DNA of 64,000 bases from Methylobacter sp. (GTDB lineage: Bacteria; Pseudomonadota; Gammaproteobacteria; Methylococcales; Methylomonadaceae), in the NCBI RefSeq assembly GCF_023227905.1, contig NZ_JALOCF010000011.1, forward strand, positions 1-64,000, in the 5' to 3' direction. Shown one piece after another: positions 8,960 through 18,893 of this stretch. Positions within the stretch are counted from its first letter, which is position 1; every line of letters begins with the position of its first letter. The notes under the pieces were generated by a model that saw nothing but the letters and a program-made list of their open reading frames with translations, was not told the DNA's origin and searched no databases. The translations under genes were made by a program, and so were the position numbers.

Positions 8960-10170
8960 TTATGGTCCCAATCACTAAACCCATGATGAGCGAAAATGAG
9001 GCAGAGGCAGCACGGCGCGTTATCTTGAGCGGCTGGACCAGCCAGGGACCGGAAGTTGCCGCGTTTGAGAAGGAGTTTGCAGAATACGTAGGGGCGCCCT
9101 ATGCCTGCGCGGTATCCAGTTGTACCACTGCCTTGCATTTGGCGCTGCTGGCGGTAGGCGTGCAGCCGGGCGATGAAGTTATAACCGTCAGCCACTCTTT
9201 TATTGCCACCGCCAATGTGATTCGCTATTGCGGCGCCACGCCGGTATTCGTCGACATCGATCCGGTTACGTTCAATATGGATCCCAAGTTGATTGAAAGC
9301 GCAGTGACGGAGCGTACCCGAGCCATTTTATGTGTGCATCAGATCGGGATGCCCTGCGATCTTGCGGCAATCGTTGAAATAGCGCGCCGTTATTCGCTGC
9401 CCGTCGTTGAGGATGCCGCTTGTGCCATCGGCAGTGAGATTCTTTGGCAGGGACAATGGGAAAAGATCGGCAAACCGCAAGGCGATATTGCCTGCTTTTC
9501 GTTTCACCCGCGCAAGGTGATCAGCACCGGCGATGGCGGAATGATTACTACAGCGAGCGAGGAATGGGACGCGAAGTTCAGGTTGTTGCGACAACATGGC
9601 ATGAGTGTCCCCGATACCGTTCGGCATGGCTCAAGCCAGGTGATTTTCGAGTCTTATCCTATTGTCGGCTACAACTTCCGCATGACTGATATTCAGGCGG
9701 CGGTTGGCCGGGAGCAGCTAAAGCGTCTACCCGAGATTGTCGGCAAGCGCCGGGAGTTAGCTTCCCGCTACAAGTCGCTTCTCGCAGAGACGCCGGGGCT
9801 GGGCTTACCGAAAGAGCCGGAGTGGGCGCGCAGTACCTGGCAAAGCTTTTGCGTTCGACTGCCTGCCGGATCAGACCAGCGCCAGGTTATGCAGTCCATG
9901 CTGGATATAGGGGTGGCGACGCGCAGAGGTGTGATGTGCTCACATCGTGAAGACTCTTATCCGGCTAATACCTGGTTATGCGCCGGTAGAATTGGGGAGG
10001 GTGGCTGTACGACAGGATCATGCCAGTGCCTTCGGCACAGCCAAGAGGCCCAGGATCGCACTATGATCTTGCCGTTGTTTCCTCAAATGAGCTTTGAGCA
10101 GCAAGATTACGTAGTAAAGGCGCTTCAAGATGCATTGCTTCATGATGCACTGGAGTTATGTGTTAGCTAA
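8956..10170 (+). CDS. DegT/DnrJ/EryC1 sugar aminotransferase (second copy)
   Basis: A 404-residue PLP enzyme. It has EDAACAIGSE and the lysine K187 in FSFHPRKVISTGDGG, the version common in perosamine-synthase-like members. It starts ATGA-overlapped with the epimerase. The region around residues 320-360 (cysteine-rich, WLCAGRIGEGGCTTGSC) is longer than I expect for the family and may be a lineage-specific insert. Together with the epimerase and the formyltransferase at 965 it could make a formylated or free amino sugar. It differs clearly from the aminotransferase at 6584. Confidence 0.87.
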   Translation: MIMVPITKPMMSENEAEAARRVILSGWTSQGPEVAAFEKEFAEYVGAPYACAVSSCTTALHLALLAVGVQPGDEVITVSHSFIATANVIRYCGATPVFVDIDPVTFNMDPKLIESAVTERTRAILCVHQIGMPCDLAAIVEIARRYSLPVVEDAACAIGSEILWQGQWEKIGKPQGDIACFSFHPRKVISTGDGGMITTASEEWDAKFRLLRQHGMSVPDTVRHGSSQVIFESYPIVGYNFRMTDIQAAVGREQLKRLPEIVGKRRELASRYKSLLAETPGLGLPKEPEWARSTWQSFCVRLPAGSDQRQVMQSMLDIGVATRRGVMCSHREDSYPANTWLCAGRIGEGGCTTGSCQCLRHSQEAQDRTMILPLFPQMSFEQQDYVVKALQDALLHDALELCVS

Positions 10171-10192
10171 GTAAAATTCTCATTTTAAAATT

Positions 10193-11908
10193 ATGGAACA
10201 GAACACTAAAACACTAGCTGATTACCTTGACCTCGTTAAACGGCGCAGGTATTACATTGTAGTCACGTGGCTGCTTGTCAGTTTAATATCGGTAATCGTT
10301 GCTTATAATTTACCCAAAACTTACCGCTCAACGGCAACGCTCTTAATTGAAGCGCCGATTATTTCAACAAAGCTTTTTGAATCGACAGTCTCTCAATATG
10401 CAGATGAGTTGATCCAGTCAATCTATCAAAGAGTCATGACAACCGACAATGTGTTTTCGATTATTGACTCGAGTGATCTTTATAATGATTTTAAAGGGAG
10501 CGTTACGAAATATGAGTTAGCGGATTTGTTCAAGGGCAATACTGAAGTTAAGTTGACTACTTCTACTTTAACCCCGAAGGCCAATTCAGCAATGGCTGAG
10601 ATCGCCTTTGATATTTCATTTAGTGATAATGATGCAACTCAGGCAAAAGAGATAGCGGGTAAGTTAGCCGCGCTATTCATTGAGCAAAATGAGAAGGCCC
10701 GAACTCAGCGTGCTATTAAGGCGGCTGGTTTCCTTATGGAAGAGTCAAACAAGCTAAACCGGGAACTCCAGGAAATTGACCACAAAATTGCGGCCTATAA
10801 GGAGCAAAATAATTTCACCTTGCCGGAACAAGTGCAGGGGAATCTGGCAGCAATAGATCGTGCGGAAAACGAGCTGAGAGATACCGATAGCCAGATCCGA
10901 TCTACAAAGGAAAGGATTGCTTTCTTAGCTGTAGAGTTGGCGAGAGCGCAGCAAGAGCTGCCTGTTAGGCTTGATGACAAATCGTCCCAGAGCGGGGCAG
11001 ATTCTTTAAGCCTCTTGCGGGCCAAATACCTTCAATTTTCGAGCATTTATTCCTCTACACATCCGTCGGTGGTTCGCCTGAAACGGGAAATAAAGGCTTT
11101 GGACCCGAGCTTTGAAGGACAACCATTTGAAGAAGATGTTATCAGACAGATGGCGGAGGCCAAGCGCGAACTTAAATTATTGGAAGAAACGTATGCCGGT
11201 AATCACCCGGATATCGCCAAACACAAAAAACAAATCGCTAGGCTAGAGCAACAATTGAGAAATACGCCGTCGCGTTCTCAGCTAGGGCAAGTGGCGACAG
11301 CCATGAATACGACTAATCTGGCTTATTTGGGGGTAGAAACGCAATACAAAGGCAGCCAGGCAGAGCTTCAAGCGTTGATGCAGAAACAGGATTATCTAAA
11401 AGCAAAGCTTGAGAAAATGCATGACATCCTCTTGCAGGCTCCGCAGGTTGAAATTGGCTATACCAACTTGATAAGAGAGCGGGATAACACTATCAAGAAA
11501 TACACTCAGCTCAAGGAGAAACTGCTGGATGCCAAATTGGTTCAAACAATGGAAGAGCAGGAACAGGGGCAAACCCTTACCATCATTGAAGAACCGACTC
11601 GCCCTTTACATCCGGAAAAAGCCATCAGAAGAAAAGTAGCCATCGGCGGTTTGTTTGTGGGAATCATTGCAGGTTTTGGTGTTGCTTTTCTTGTCGAATT
11701 TATGGAGCCAGGCATTAGAGGGTACCGGGCAATCAGACAAGTCACCGGGCTTATGCCGCTACTTGTAATTCCCTATATCGAGTCCCCGGCCGAGATTGAA
11801 GAACGCATTGCTAAGCAGAAGCGAAATAGGAAAATTGCAGTCTGGTCTGGCGCAGCTCTGACCCTGTGGACTATCGCCGTTTTAATATATTTCTTTTTCC
11901 TTTCGTGA
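10193..11908 (+). CDS. Polysaccharide chain-length determinant, Wzz/GNVR family
   Basis: A 571-residue inner-membrane protein. It begins with the Wzz signature (LADYLDLVKRRRYYIVV) and a first membrane segment at about 20-45. A large periplasmic coiled-coil region with GNVR-type repeats follows (about 150-460), then a second membrane segment (about 485-505) and a third near the C terminus (about 550-570). Proteins of this kind (EpsF/ExoP N-terminal type) set chain length in Wzx/Wzy-dependent export. The cytoplasmic ATPase partner is encoded next, as usual when the kinase domain is not fused. Confidence 0.87.
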   Translation: MEQNTKTLADYLDLVKRRRYYIVVTWLLVSLISVIVAYNLPKTYRSTATLLIEAPIISTKLFESTVSQYADELIQSIYQRVMTTDNVFSIIDSSDLYNDFKGSVTKYELADLFKGNTEVKLTTSTLTPKANSAMAEIAFDISFSDNDATQAKEIAGKLAALFIEQNEKARTQRAIKAAGFLMEESNKLNRELQEIDHKIAAYKEQNNFTLPEQVQGNLAAIDRAENELRDTDSQIRSTKERIAFLAVELARAQQELPVRLDDKSSQSGADSLSLLRAKYLQFSSIYSSTHPSVVRLKREIKALDPSFEGQPFEEDVIRQMAEAKRELKLLEETYAGNHPDIAKHKKQIARLEQQLRNTPSRSQLGQVATAMNTTNLAYLGVETQYKGSQAELQALMQKQDYLKAKLEKMHDILLQAPQVEIGYTNLIRERDNTIKKYTQLKEKLLDAKLVQTMEEQEQGQTLTIIEEPTRPLHPEKAIRRKVAIGGLFVGIIAGFGVAFLVEFMEPGIRGYRAIRQVTGLMPLLVIPYIESPAEIEERIAKQKRNRKIAVWSGAALTLWTIAVLIYFFFLS

Positions 11909-11931
11909 GTGCCTTTCCTGGAGAAAAATTG

Positions 11932-12687
11932 ATGAACACAAATGCTAATGAACATCCACTCGACTCGATACGGTACACGAAAACTCAAAAGGTTATTGCT
12001 GATAAGGATGTGCTGCTAAATAACCGGGTCATCATGGGACTCAACAACGACCCCCGAGCGGATTTGTTTCGTGTGCTCAGGACGAGCGTTCTCAAGCAGC
12101 TGCGGGAGAATAGCTGGAACAGCATCGCTATAACGAGCGCGACGCCAGGAGCCGGAAAAACTTTCGTATCCGTAAACTTGGCGATTGCCATAGCGATGGA
12201 GGGAAATCAAAGCGTTTTGCTGGTCGACGCTGATCTCAAATGCCCAAGAGTAGGCAAATGCATGGGTCTTGAGTGGGAGTTCGGTCTTGTCGATTGCTTG
12301 AAAATGAATGTTTCTGTAGAGGACACTTTAATCAACCCCGGCATTGAGCGTCTGGTTGTACTGCCTGGGAATCATTCCAGCAACAATTCTTCGGAATTGA
12401 TTTCATCCAGAAAGATGGTCAATCTGATTAACGAGATTAAATCCCGTTATGAATCCCGAATCATTATTTTCGATCTTCCGCCGCTTTTTGCAGCGGACGA
12501 TGCGATGGTATTGATGCCTTATGCCGATGCCGCGCTACTTGTTGTAGAGGATGGGAAAAATACTTCCGAAGAGCTTCAGCATTCCATGTACATGCTGGAA
12601 CAGACCAACCTGCTTGGATTGGTTCTAAACAAGTCGAGACAACCACTGCCAACATACCAGTATGGATATGTGTCCGAGGCGGGTTAG
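11932..12687 (+). CDS. BY-kinase-type ATPase (CpsD/CapB/EpsG-like)
   Basis: A 251-residue P-loop protein with Walker A (ATPGAGKTF, K76), Walker A' (LLVDADLKCPRVG) and Walker B (IIIFDLPPLFAADDA), the trio of bacterial tyrosine kinases. The C terminus is short and holds only three tyrosines (TYQYGY), fewer than in Wzc or CapB. It may therefore act mainly as an ATPase regulating the Wzz protein. Start at ATG 11932, after GGAG; the longer frame from 11866 overlaps the Wzz gene. Confidence 0.85.
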   Translation: MNTNANEHPLDSIRYTKTQKVIADKDVLLNNRVIMGLNNDPRADLFRVLRTSVLKQLRENSWNSIAITSATPGAGKTFVSVNLAIAIAMEGNQSVLLVDADLKCPRVGKCMGLEWEFGLVDCLKMNVSVEDTLINPGIERLVVLPGNHSSNNSSELISSRKMVNLINEIKSRYESRIIIFDLPPLFAADDAMVLMPYADAALLVVEDGKNTSEELQHSMYMLEQTNLLGLVLNKSRQPLPTYQYGYVSEAG

Positions 12688-12929
12688 ACATGACGGGTAA
12701 GCTTTGGATAAGAGTGTGCTGCAAATGAAAGTGTGCAGTAAAAAATTGCGATTGTTTTTCACATTGAATTTTGAAGCGATAAGGACACGTAAAGAGCAAA
12801 GTATTTATCAGTTAGGAAGCGGGTCAATCATTGCAACTATCGTATGCGGCCGAATCAATGAGGTTCATACAGAATCAGGAGATTGGCAGTTTCAGTTATT
12901 CTTAAAAACTTTTACAGGAGTGCCAGAAA

Positions 12930-13814
12930 TTGAACACTAAACATAAATACATAGTTATAACGCCGGTACGAGATGAGGCGCTCTATATAGAAAGAACGCT
13001 CGAATCCGTTTCTCGTCAGACTATTCTGCCTTCCCAATGGATAATTGTGGATGACGGTTCAGTTGATGGCACGGGTGAAATACTGGATATTCACGCAGCC
13101 CAGACCGGCTGGATAAAAGTGATACACAGAGAAAATCGGGGATTCCGGGCTGCCGGCGGCGGAGTCATGGAAGCTTTCTATGCGGGCTACTCTGTACTGA
13201 ACGATGAAGATTGGGATTTCATCGTCAAGCTGGACGGTGACCTGTCGTTTTCCCCGGATTATTTCGAACAGTGTTTCAAAATTTTTGATGCCGAACAGGA
13301 ATTGGGAATTGGCGGAGGAACAATCTGCCGGTTAGAAAACGGTCAGCTCAAGGTGGATTCCGAAGGAGACCCGCAATTTCATGTTAGAGGGGCAACCAAA
13401 ATTTACCGCCGCGCCTGTTGGGAAAAAATCAACCCGTTGGTTAAAGCCTCGGGCTGGGACACCATAGATGAAGTCAAGGCCAACCTGCACGGCTGGACGA
13501 CACGGACTTTTGCTGACCTCAACCTGGTCCAGCACAAGCCCACTGGCGGAGCGGAAGGTTTTTGGCGCGACCGTTTCAAAAATGGGCGCGCTAACTACAT
13601 TACGGGCTATCATCCGATTTTCATGTTGGCCAAATGTGTGAAGAGGGCCCTGCGTAAACCGTTCATTCTTGAGTCGATAGCATTGTTGGCAGGATTTTGT
13701 ACAGGCTATTTGAAAGGGATACCGCAGGTGAAGGACGTCGAGGCCATCCGCTACCTACGGCAGCAGCAGATTCGGTTCCTGTTACGCCAGCCCGGCATAT
13801 ACGGACAGCCTTAA
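12930..13814 (+). CDS. Family 2 glycosyltransferase
   Basis: A 294-residue GT-A enzyme. It has the N-terminal core VITPVRDEALYIERTLESV, the nucleotide-binding VDDGSVDGT and the Asp motif KLDGDLSF, all GT2 hallmarks. The start codon is TTG 12930, preceded by CAGGAG; no ATG is better placed. A 242-bp spacer with no convincing gene lies upstream. It probably adds one sugar, or starts the repeat unit, on the cytoplasmic face. Confidence 0.85.
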   Translation: MNTKHKYIVITPVRDEALYIERTLESVSRQTILPSQWIIVDDGSVDGTGEILDIHAAQTGWIKVIHRENRGFRAAGGGVMEAFYAGYSVLNDEDWDFIVKLDGDLSFSPDYFEQCFKIFDAEQELGIGGGTICRLENGQLKVDSEGDPQFHVRGATKIYRRACWEKINPLVKASGWDTIDEVKANLHGWTTRTFADLNLVQHKPTGGAEGFWRDRFKNGRANYITGYHPIFMLAKCVKRALRKPFILESIALLAGFCTGYLKGIPQVKDVEAIRYLRQQQIRFLLRQPGIYGQP

Positions 13815-13816
13815 CA

Positions 13817-14110
13817 ATGGCTTTTTATCCAACACCAAGGGTATTGGCTGGTCGTCCCGTTATTGCCGGTAACTGGAATTCCAAGGGTTATCTCCGAAAG
13901 AGCATCGGGTCGATTTTATTCACTAGCCTTGGCGTTGAGCATGAAGCCGAAGCTGGAATTCCGATGTTTTCGAGGATCACGGTGACGCGCTGCAGGATAG
14001 CGATTCGCAAGCCCTTTGTATCCAGTGCAGCCTTAATAGGGCGCTCATGCGCGCCACTCATCCCGAGACAAAGCAATACCGACGGCCTGAACTTCGATAA
14101 GGAAAGTTAA
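13817..14110 (+). other. Spacer with a doubtful 97-codon frame
   Basis: The frame from ATG 13817 stays open to a stop that overlaps the asnB start, but it has no good ribosome site and its translation resembles no family I know. I treat the stretch between the glycosyltransferase and the amidotransferase as probably non-coding. Confidence 0.25.
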
Positions 14111-16008
14111 TGTGTGGAATTTGTGGAAAACTGAACTTTAACCGGCAAAATCCTGTTGGCCAGGGGCTTATCCGCCAGATGATGGATATGATTCAACATC
14201 GAGGACCGGACGGGAGCGGAGAGTTCCTGTCTGGACCTGTTGGCTTGGGGCATCGCCGACTGAGCATCATTGATTTGGATACCGGCGGACAACCGATGTC
14301 CAATGAAGATGGCACGGTGTGGGTGGTTTACAACGGGGAAATCTATAACTTCCACGAGCTGCGGACCGAGCTTGAGGGAAGAGGCCATCAATTCAAATCG
14401 TCAACGGATACTGAAGTCATTGTCCATTTATATGAGGAACTGGGCGATCAATGCGTGGCTCGGCTCAGAGGTATGTTTGCCTTTGCCCTTTGGGATGAGC
14501 GCCAACAGCGGCTGCTGTTGGCTCGCGATCGTGTTGGCGTAAAACCCTTGTACTACGCCAATACCGGCAAGTCCCTGCTTTTTTCCTCTGAAATGAAGTC
14601 TCTTCTCGTTGATCCTGACATCGACCGTCGGATCAACCCGCAAGCTATAGACAGGTTTCTTACTTACTATTATTTGGCGGGTAATGAAACGTTGTTCGAA
14701 GGTATCCTTAAACTGGATCCCGGTCATTACCTTACCGTACAGGATGGACGGGTGTCAGTAGAGCAGTACTGGGATTTGCACTTTGAAATACCCGCATGCC
14801 CGCCTAGCTTCGATGAGGCTGTCGATAGTTTGCGGAAATTGCTTAGCCGTACCGTAAAGGATCACATGATTAGCGATGTACCGGTGGGCGTGCTGTTAAG
14901 CGGTGGCGTGGATTCTACAGGCATACTGAGCTATGCGGTTCAGCACGCGGATAGGCCGCTGCACACATTTACCATGGGCTTTAGCGGAGCGGGATTTCAG
15001 GATGAGCGGCCCTACGCCAAGTTGGCCTCGCAAAAATTCGGCACCATTCATAATGACATCTCAATGTCCGCCACTGATTTTCGCGACTTTCTTCCCAAGT
15101 ATGTCTGGCACATGGAAGAGCCGGTCTGTGAGCCTCCTGCAATAGCGCTGTATTTTGTGTCGCAGCTGGCAAGGCAATCTTCAGTCAAAGTGCTGTTGTC
15201 GGGTGAAGGAGGCGACGAGGCCTTTGGCGGTTATCAAACTTACCGAAATCTGCTCATGTTTGAGAAATTGAAATCAACCTTTGGTCCGGCTAAACAGGTT
15301 CTGGGCTTGGGATTTCAAGCACTAGGACGCGCAGGCTTTAAGCGATTCGGAAACTATGCGAATCTGGTCGAGCCTACGCTTGCGGAATACTATTTGAGCC
15401 GCACAGCAACGCCTTACACGCCTTTCAATCAACTCAAGCCGGAGCTTTATAGCAGCGAATTTGCGGCACTTCTTGGTACGCAGCCACAGGTATTGCACAC
15501 ACGCAAATTGTTCGAGCGGATGAACGGTCAACCCCTGCTAAACAGTATGCTGTACGTGGACACTAAGACTTGGCTACCGGACGACCTGTTGGTCAAAGCG
15601 GATAAAATGACGATGGCGGCATCGGTTGAGCTTCGGGTTCCTCTGCTCGATTACAGGGTTCTTGAATTTGCAGCTTCGCTGCCGCTTCATTACAAAGTAA
15701 AGGGCAGGGAGCTGAAGCGCATCCTGAAGGCAGCTTTGGTCGAGACCGTTCCCCAGGAAATTCTGAACCGGAAAAAGACCGGCTTCCCGGTCCCCTACGA
15801 TGGCTGGATGCGTAAGGAGATGAAGGACTTTGTATCTGACACAATATTGGCAAGCAATGGAGGGGGCGATTCGTATTTTTGTAAGGAGGCGGTTACCAAC
15901 CTGCTGCAAACGCATCAGCAAGGTAAAGGCTATTCCAAAGAGGTTTTCAGCTTGCTTGTGCTGGCGCTTTGGCACCAGCAGTTTGCTAGCGTATCGCCAA
16001 CGGCTTGA
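14110..16008 (+). CDS. asnB: AsnB-type glutamine amidotransferase (asparagine synthetase family)
   Basis: A 632-residue protein. The N-terminal class II glutamine amidotransferase domain has Cys2 as nucleophile (MCGICGKL) and GEIYNFHELR. The synthetase domain has the ATP pyrophosphatase loop SGGVDS (264-269) and GEGGDEAFGGY. In polysaccharide loci this family (WbpS/AsnB-like) amidates uronic acids or is linked to exosortase-type EPS systems. That fits the proposed diamino-uronic acid pathway nearby. A good ribosome site (AAGGAAAG) precedes ATG 14110. The exact acceptor is unknown. Confidence 0.87.
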   Translation: MCGICGKLNFNRQNPVGQGLIRQMMDMIQHRGPDGSGEFLSGPVGLGHRRLSIIDLDTGGQPMSNEDGTVWVVYNGEIYNFHELRTELEGRGHQFKSSTDTEVIVHLYEELGDQCVARLRGMFAFALWDERQQRLLLARDRVGVKPLYYANTGKSLLFSSEMKSLLVDPDIDRRINPQAIDRFLTYYYLAGNETLFEGILKLDPGHYLTVQDGRVSVEQYWDLHFEIPACPPSFDEAVDSLRKLLSRTVKDHMISDVPVGVLLSGGVDSTGILSYAVQHADRPLHTFTMGFSGAGFQDERPYAKLASQKFGTIHNDISMSATDFRDFLPKYVWHMEEPVCEPPAIALYFVSQLARQSSVKVLLSGEGGDEAFGGYQTYRNLLMFEKLKSTFGPAKQVLGLGFQALGRAGFKRFGNYANLVEPTLAEYYLSRTATPYTPFNQLKPELYSSEFAALLGTQPQVLHTRKLFERMNGQPLLNSMLYVDTKTWLPDDLLVKADKMTMAASVELRVPLLDYRVLEFAASLPLHYKVKGRELKRILKAALVETVPQEILNRKKTGFPVPYDGWMRKEMKDFVSDTILASNGGGDSYFCKEAVTNLLQTHQQGKGYSKEVFSLLVLALWHQQFASVSPTA

Positions 16009-16017
16009 GTTCGTAAA

Positions 16018-17394
16018 ATGAATCCCATAGGAATGGTATTTACATTAATCGCCAGCGTATTTATTGTTGCGTTGCCGAGGAGATTGGCACCAATTCCTTT
16101 GTTGCTGGGGGCCTTGTATATAACCCGTGATCAAATACTGATGGTTGGGCCGGCTCATTTTACCGTAGTACAGATTTTGATAACTGTCGGCATGGTTCGC
16201 GCGCTAGTGAGAGGGGAGTTTTTCGCAAGTAGAATGAATAGCATGGATGGGTTCCTTATGCTATGGGCCTTATGGATGTTCGGCAGCAGTGCTTTTCATA
16301 CATCCGGTACTTGGGTGTTTCGAGCCGGAATCTTGTGGACTAGTCTGGGCAGTTATTTTTTATTCCGGGCATTTATCCGGAATGACGAAGACATTAAGCA
16401 TGTGTATAAAGTGTTATGCGTTCTTTTGGTTCCAGTCGCGATACTTATGATTTTGGAAAAGTTTGCCGGCAAGAATTATATAGCTGAGCTTGGTGGCGTA
16501 AGCCTTTCTCCCGAATTTCGAGAAGGGCGTTTCCGGGCTCAAGGTGCGTTTGCGCATGCGATTTTAGCTGGAACAGTTGGGGCCGGGTGCATTCCTATGG
16601 CTTTATATTTTTGGAAAAGTAACCGCAAACTTTCTCTGCTAGGTTTTTTGGGTGCAGGAGGAGTGCTTTTTGCCGCCACATCAAGCGGTCCGATCATGAT
16701 GCTAATTTTTAGCATATTCGGATTATTACTCTGGAAAACTCGCGCATACCTGCGAACTCTCCGCTGGCTTGCCTTGGTTGCAGTTATTATCTTGGACATG
16801 ATAATGAAAGCGCCTGTTTACTTTCTTATGGCACGAATTGACATTTCGGGAGGAAGTACAGGTTACTATCGGGCGCAGCTGATTCGTTCGGCCCTTGAAC
16901 ATTTGCATGAATGGTGGACAGTTGGTACGGATTACACGCGGCATTGGATGGCAACAGGGCAGCATGCCAACGATCAGCATGCCGATATAACGAATCACTT
17001 TTTGGCGATGGGTGTTAGCGGCGGGCTTTTGCTGATATGCCTTTTTGTCACCGTCCTGGTTGTCGCATTTAATATGGTAGGAAAGGCGCTACGGGAGAAT
17101 GAAAATAAATCGGTAGAACATTGCTATCTCATCTGGACATTAGGGGCGACCTTGTTTGGGTACGTGTGGGTCTTTTTTTCTATTTCTCTTTTCGACCAAT
17201 CCGTAGTGTTCTTCTTCCTTATTTTGGCCTGCATTAGTGCCGTTCAAGCTACAAAGCTTGTTGCGGCTGTTGAAACCAAACAACCCGCTATGGGTATTAG
17301 ACAATCGCGCTATGTCACGGCTGGAGGGAATAACTCGAAAGAAAGCTCGGGCAGCGGAAAACAAACTCGCTTTGGAGAATCAGTCGTTGAGTAA
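16018..17394 (+). CDS. O-antigen polymerase/ligase-like membrane protein (Wzy/WaaL type)
   Basis: A 458-residue, very hydrophobic protein with about ten predicted membrane segments. A larger polar loop lies near residues 270-330, with GYYRAQLIRSALEHLHEWW and an HANDQHADITNHFLAMGVSGG stretch typical of the Wzy_C/O-antigen ligase loop. It starts 9 bp after asnB. Wzy polymerises repeat units in the periplasm and WaaL-like enzymes transfer glycans; the sequence cannot separate them. A polar tail of about 50 residues ends the protein. Confidence 0.75.
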   Translation: MNPIGMVFTLIASVFIVALPRRLAPIPLLLGALYITRDQILMVGPAHFTVVQILITVGMVRALVRGEFFASRMNSMDGFLMLWALWMFGSSAFHTSGTWVFRAGILWTSLGSYFLFRAFIRNDEDIKHVYKVLCVLLVPVAILMILEKFAGKNYIAELGGVSLSPEFREGRFRAQGAFAHAILAGTVGAGCIPMALYFWKSNRKLSLLGFLGAGGVLFAATSSGPIMMLIFSIFGLLLWKTRAYLRTLRWLALVAVIILDMIMKAPVYFLMARIDISGGSTGYYRAQLIRSALEHLHEWWTVGTDYTRHWMATGQHANDQHADITNHFLAMGVSGGLLLICLFVTVLVVAFNMVGKALRENENKSVEHCYLIWTLGATLFGYVWVFFSISLFDQSVVFFFLILACISAVQATKLVAAVETKQPAMGIRQSRYVTAGGNNSKESSGSGKQTRFGESVVE

Positions 17395-17534
17395 ACCGCA
17401 CTTTAAAGCGACAGCCAATTATTGAGCAAGCCGTGCAAAAACCATCCATTTGGAGGCGCTTTTACAGTCTAATTTCATGTCACGCATGTTATGCATGATT
17501 CCCCTTTTTTTAAACTTACTCGGACATTACAAGC

Positions 17535-18476
17535 ATGAAATCAATTTCCGTCATTATCGTTAGCTGGAACGCCCGCGACTATTTGCGGGATTGTCTGGAT
17601 TCAATTCGCGAAACAGGTGCATCCTGCGTGCAGGAGGTGATTGTGGTGGATAATGCCTCTAAGGACGGCTCGCCGGAAATGGTAGCAAAACATTTTCCGG
17701 AGGTAACGTTGATCCAATCGGAAGAAAACCTTGGCTTTGCACGGGCGAATAATCTGGCCATGAAGCATGCTAAGGGTTCCATCCTTGCCCTGGTGAATTC
17801 GGATGTTATCGTTCACCCCGGCTGTTTCGAAAAGCTTGCCGCGTATCTTGAACAACATCCCGAGGTCGGTATGGTGGGGCCACGAATCATTGGGGGAGAT
17901 GGTCATTTGCAACGCACATGCCGTAAGCTTCCGACGCTATGGAATACCTTGTGCCGGATGCTGACATTCGACCGGATTTTGCCGGATTGGCAGATGTTTT
18001 CAGGGTTTGAGGTACCGTATCGTGACTACGATAAGTATATAGAGGCTGAAGTATTGAGCGGTTGTTTCTGCGTAGCAAGAAAAAAGGCAGTGGATGAGGT
18101 TGGGGGCATGGATGAGCGGTTTTTCTTCTACGCGGAGGATATTGACTGGTGCAAGCGTTTCTGGGATGCCGGATGGAAGCTGATGTTTGTCCCTGACGCT
18201 ACCGCAACGCATTTTGGCGGCGGCAGCACGGCAAATGCGCCACTTCGTTACAGCATTGAAATACTGCGAGCCACTTTGAAATATTGGCGGAAGCATTATG
18301 GCATTGCGGGGCAGATCGCTTGCTATTTTCTCATACTGGCACATCATGGATTTCGGCTAGTGGTTCGCGGCATAAAGCAAAGCCTAGGCATTGGGCGCTC
18401 AATTGAAAGCAAATATAAACTGGAAAAAGACTTTGTCTGTTTGCGTTGGCTGATGACCGGGAAGGGTGTTGCATAA
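17535..18476 (+). CDS. Family 2 glycosyltransferase, rhamnosyltransferase-like
   Basis: A 313-residue GT2 enzyme of the WbbL type. It has SVIIVSWNARDYLRDCL, VDNASKDGSPEMV, the acidic motif LVNSDVIVHPG and, further on, FFFYAEDIDWCKRFWDAGW, which is characteristic of rhamnosyltransferase-like members. A 140-bp spacer precedes it. It closes the left block of the polysaccharide locus; the next gene is on the opposite strand. Confidence 0.87.
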   Translation: MKSISVIIVSWNARDYLRDCLDSIRETGASCVQEVIVVDNASKDGSPEMVAKHFPEVTLIQSEENLGFARANNLAMKHAKGSILALVNSDVIVHPGCFEKLAAYLEQHPEVGMVGPRIIGGDGHLQRTCRKLPTLWNTLCRMLTFDRILPDWQMFSGFEVPYRDYDKYIEAEVLSGCFCVARKKAVDEVGGMDERFFFYAEDIDWCKRFWDAGWKLMFVPDATATHFGGGSTANAPLRYSIEILRATLKYWRKHYGIAGQIACYFLILAHHGFRLVVRGIKQSLGIGRSIESKYKLEKDFVCLRWLMTGKGVA

Positions 18477-18893
18477 CCAGCACATTGCGGATTGGCTACC
18501 TGGAGCAGCCGCATCGGTGTTTGGTTTAAAAGTTGTACGCTGGACTTGATCTGTCAGTTTCAAACATTCGTTTGGATTGAACCTGACACTGACAGATTCA
18601 GTTCGGCCATTTCCAGCCTGTCGATAAGTATTTTCGAATGTCAGCTATAAGTCACAAATTGTTCGTTCAACATTGGATTAACGAGCGCTGTTTAGGCGTC
18701 AGCCTTGGACAGTTTATTAGGACTCATGCCAAGCTATCCTGCCTAGCACCTCCGGGTGAATGCAAATTGTTCCGGACAGATTTGTGCTGGACCCGTTAGA
18801 GCGCGTAGCGAATCCATAACTGCACCGATGCGCATAGTCAAAAAGGCGGCCATTGGATCACCAAACGTAAATCAACCGCCAACAAGAATTTTG
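18477..18893. other. 417-bp intergenic region between convergent genes, with one inverted repeat
   Basis: The region separates the glycosyltransferase (+) from the lipoprotein gene (-). The only structure seen is an inverted repeat, arms 18552-18563 and 18577-18588 (11 of 12 pairs), with a 13-nt loop. No T-run follows it, so it is at best a weak terminator. No gene is supported. Confidence 0.5.

Noticed and set aside
12704..12940. 78-codon frame between the BY-kinase and the glycosyltransferase
   Set aside because: No family match, no good ribosome site and overlap with the TTG-started glycosyltransferase gene.
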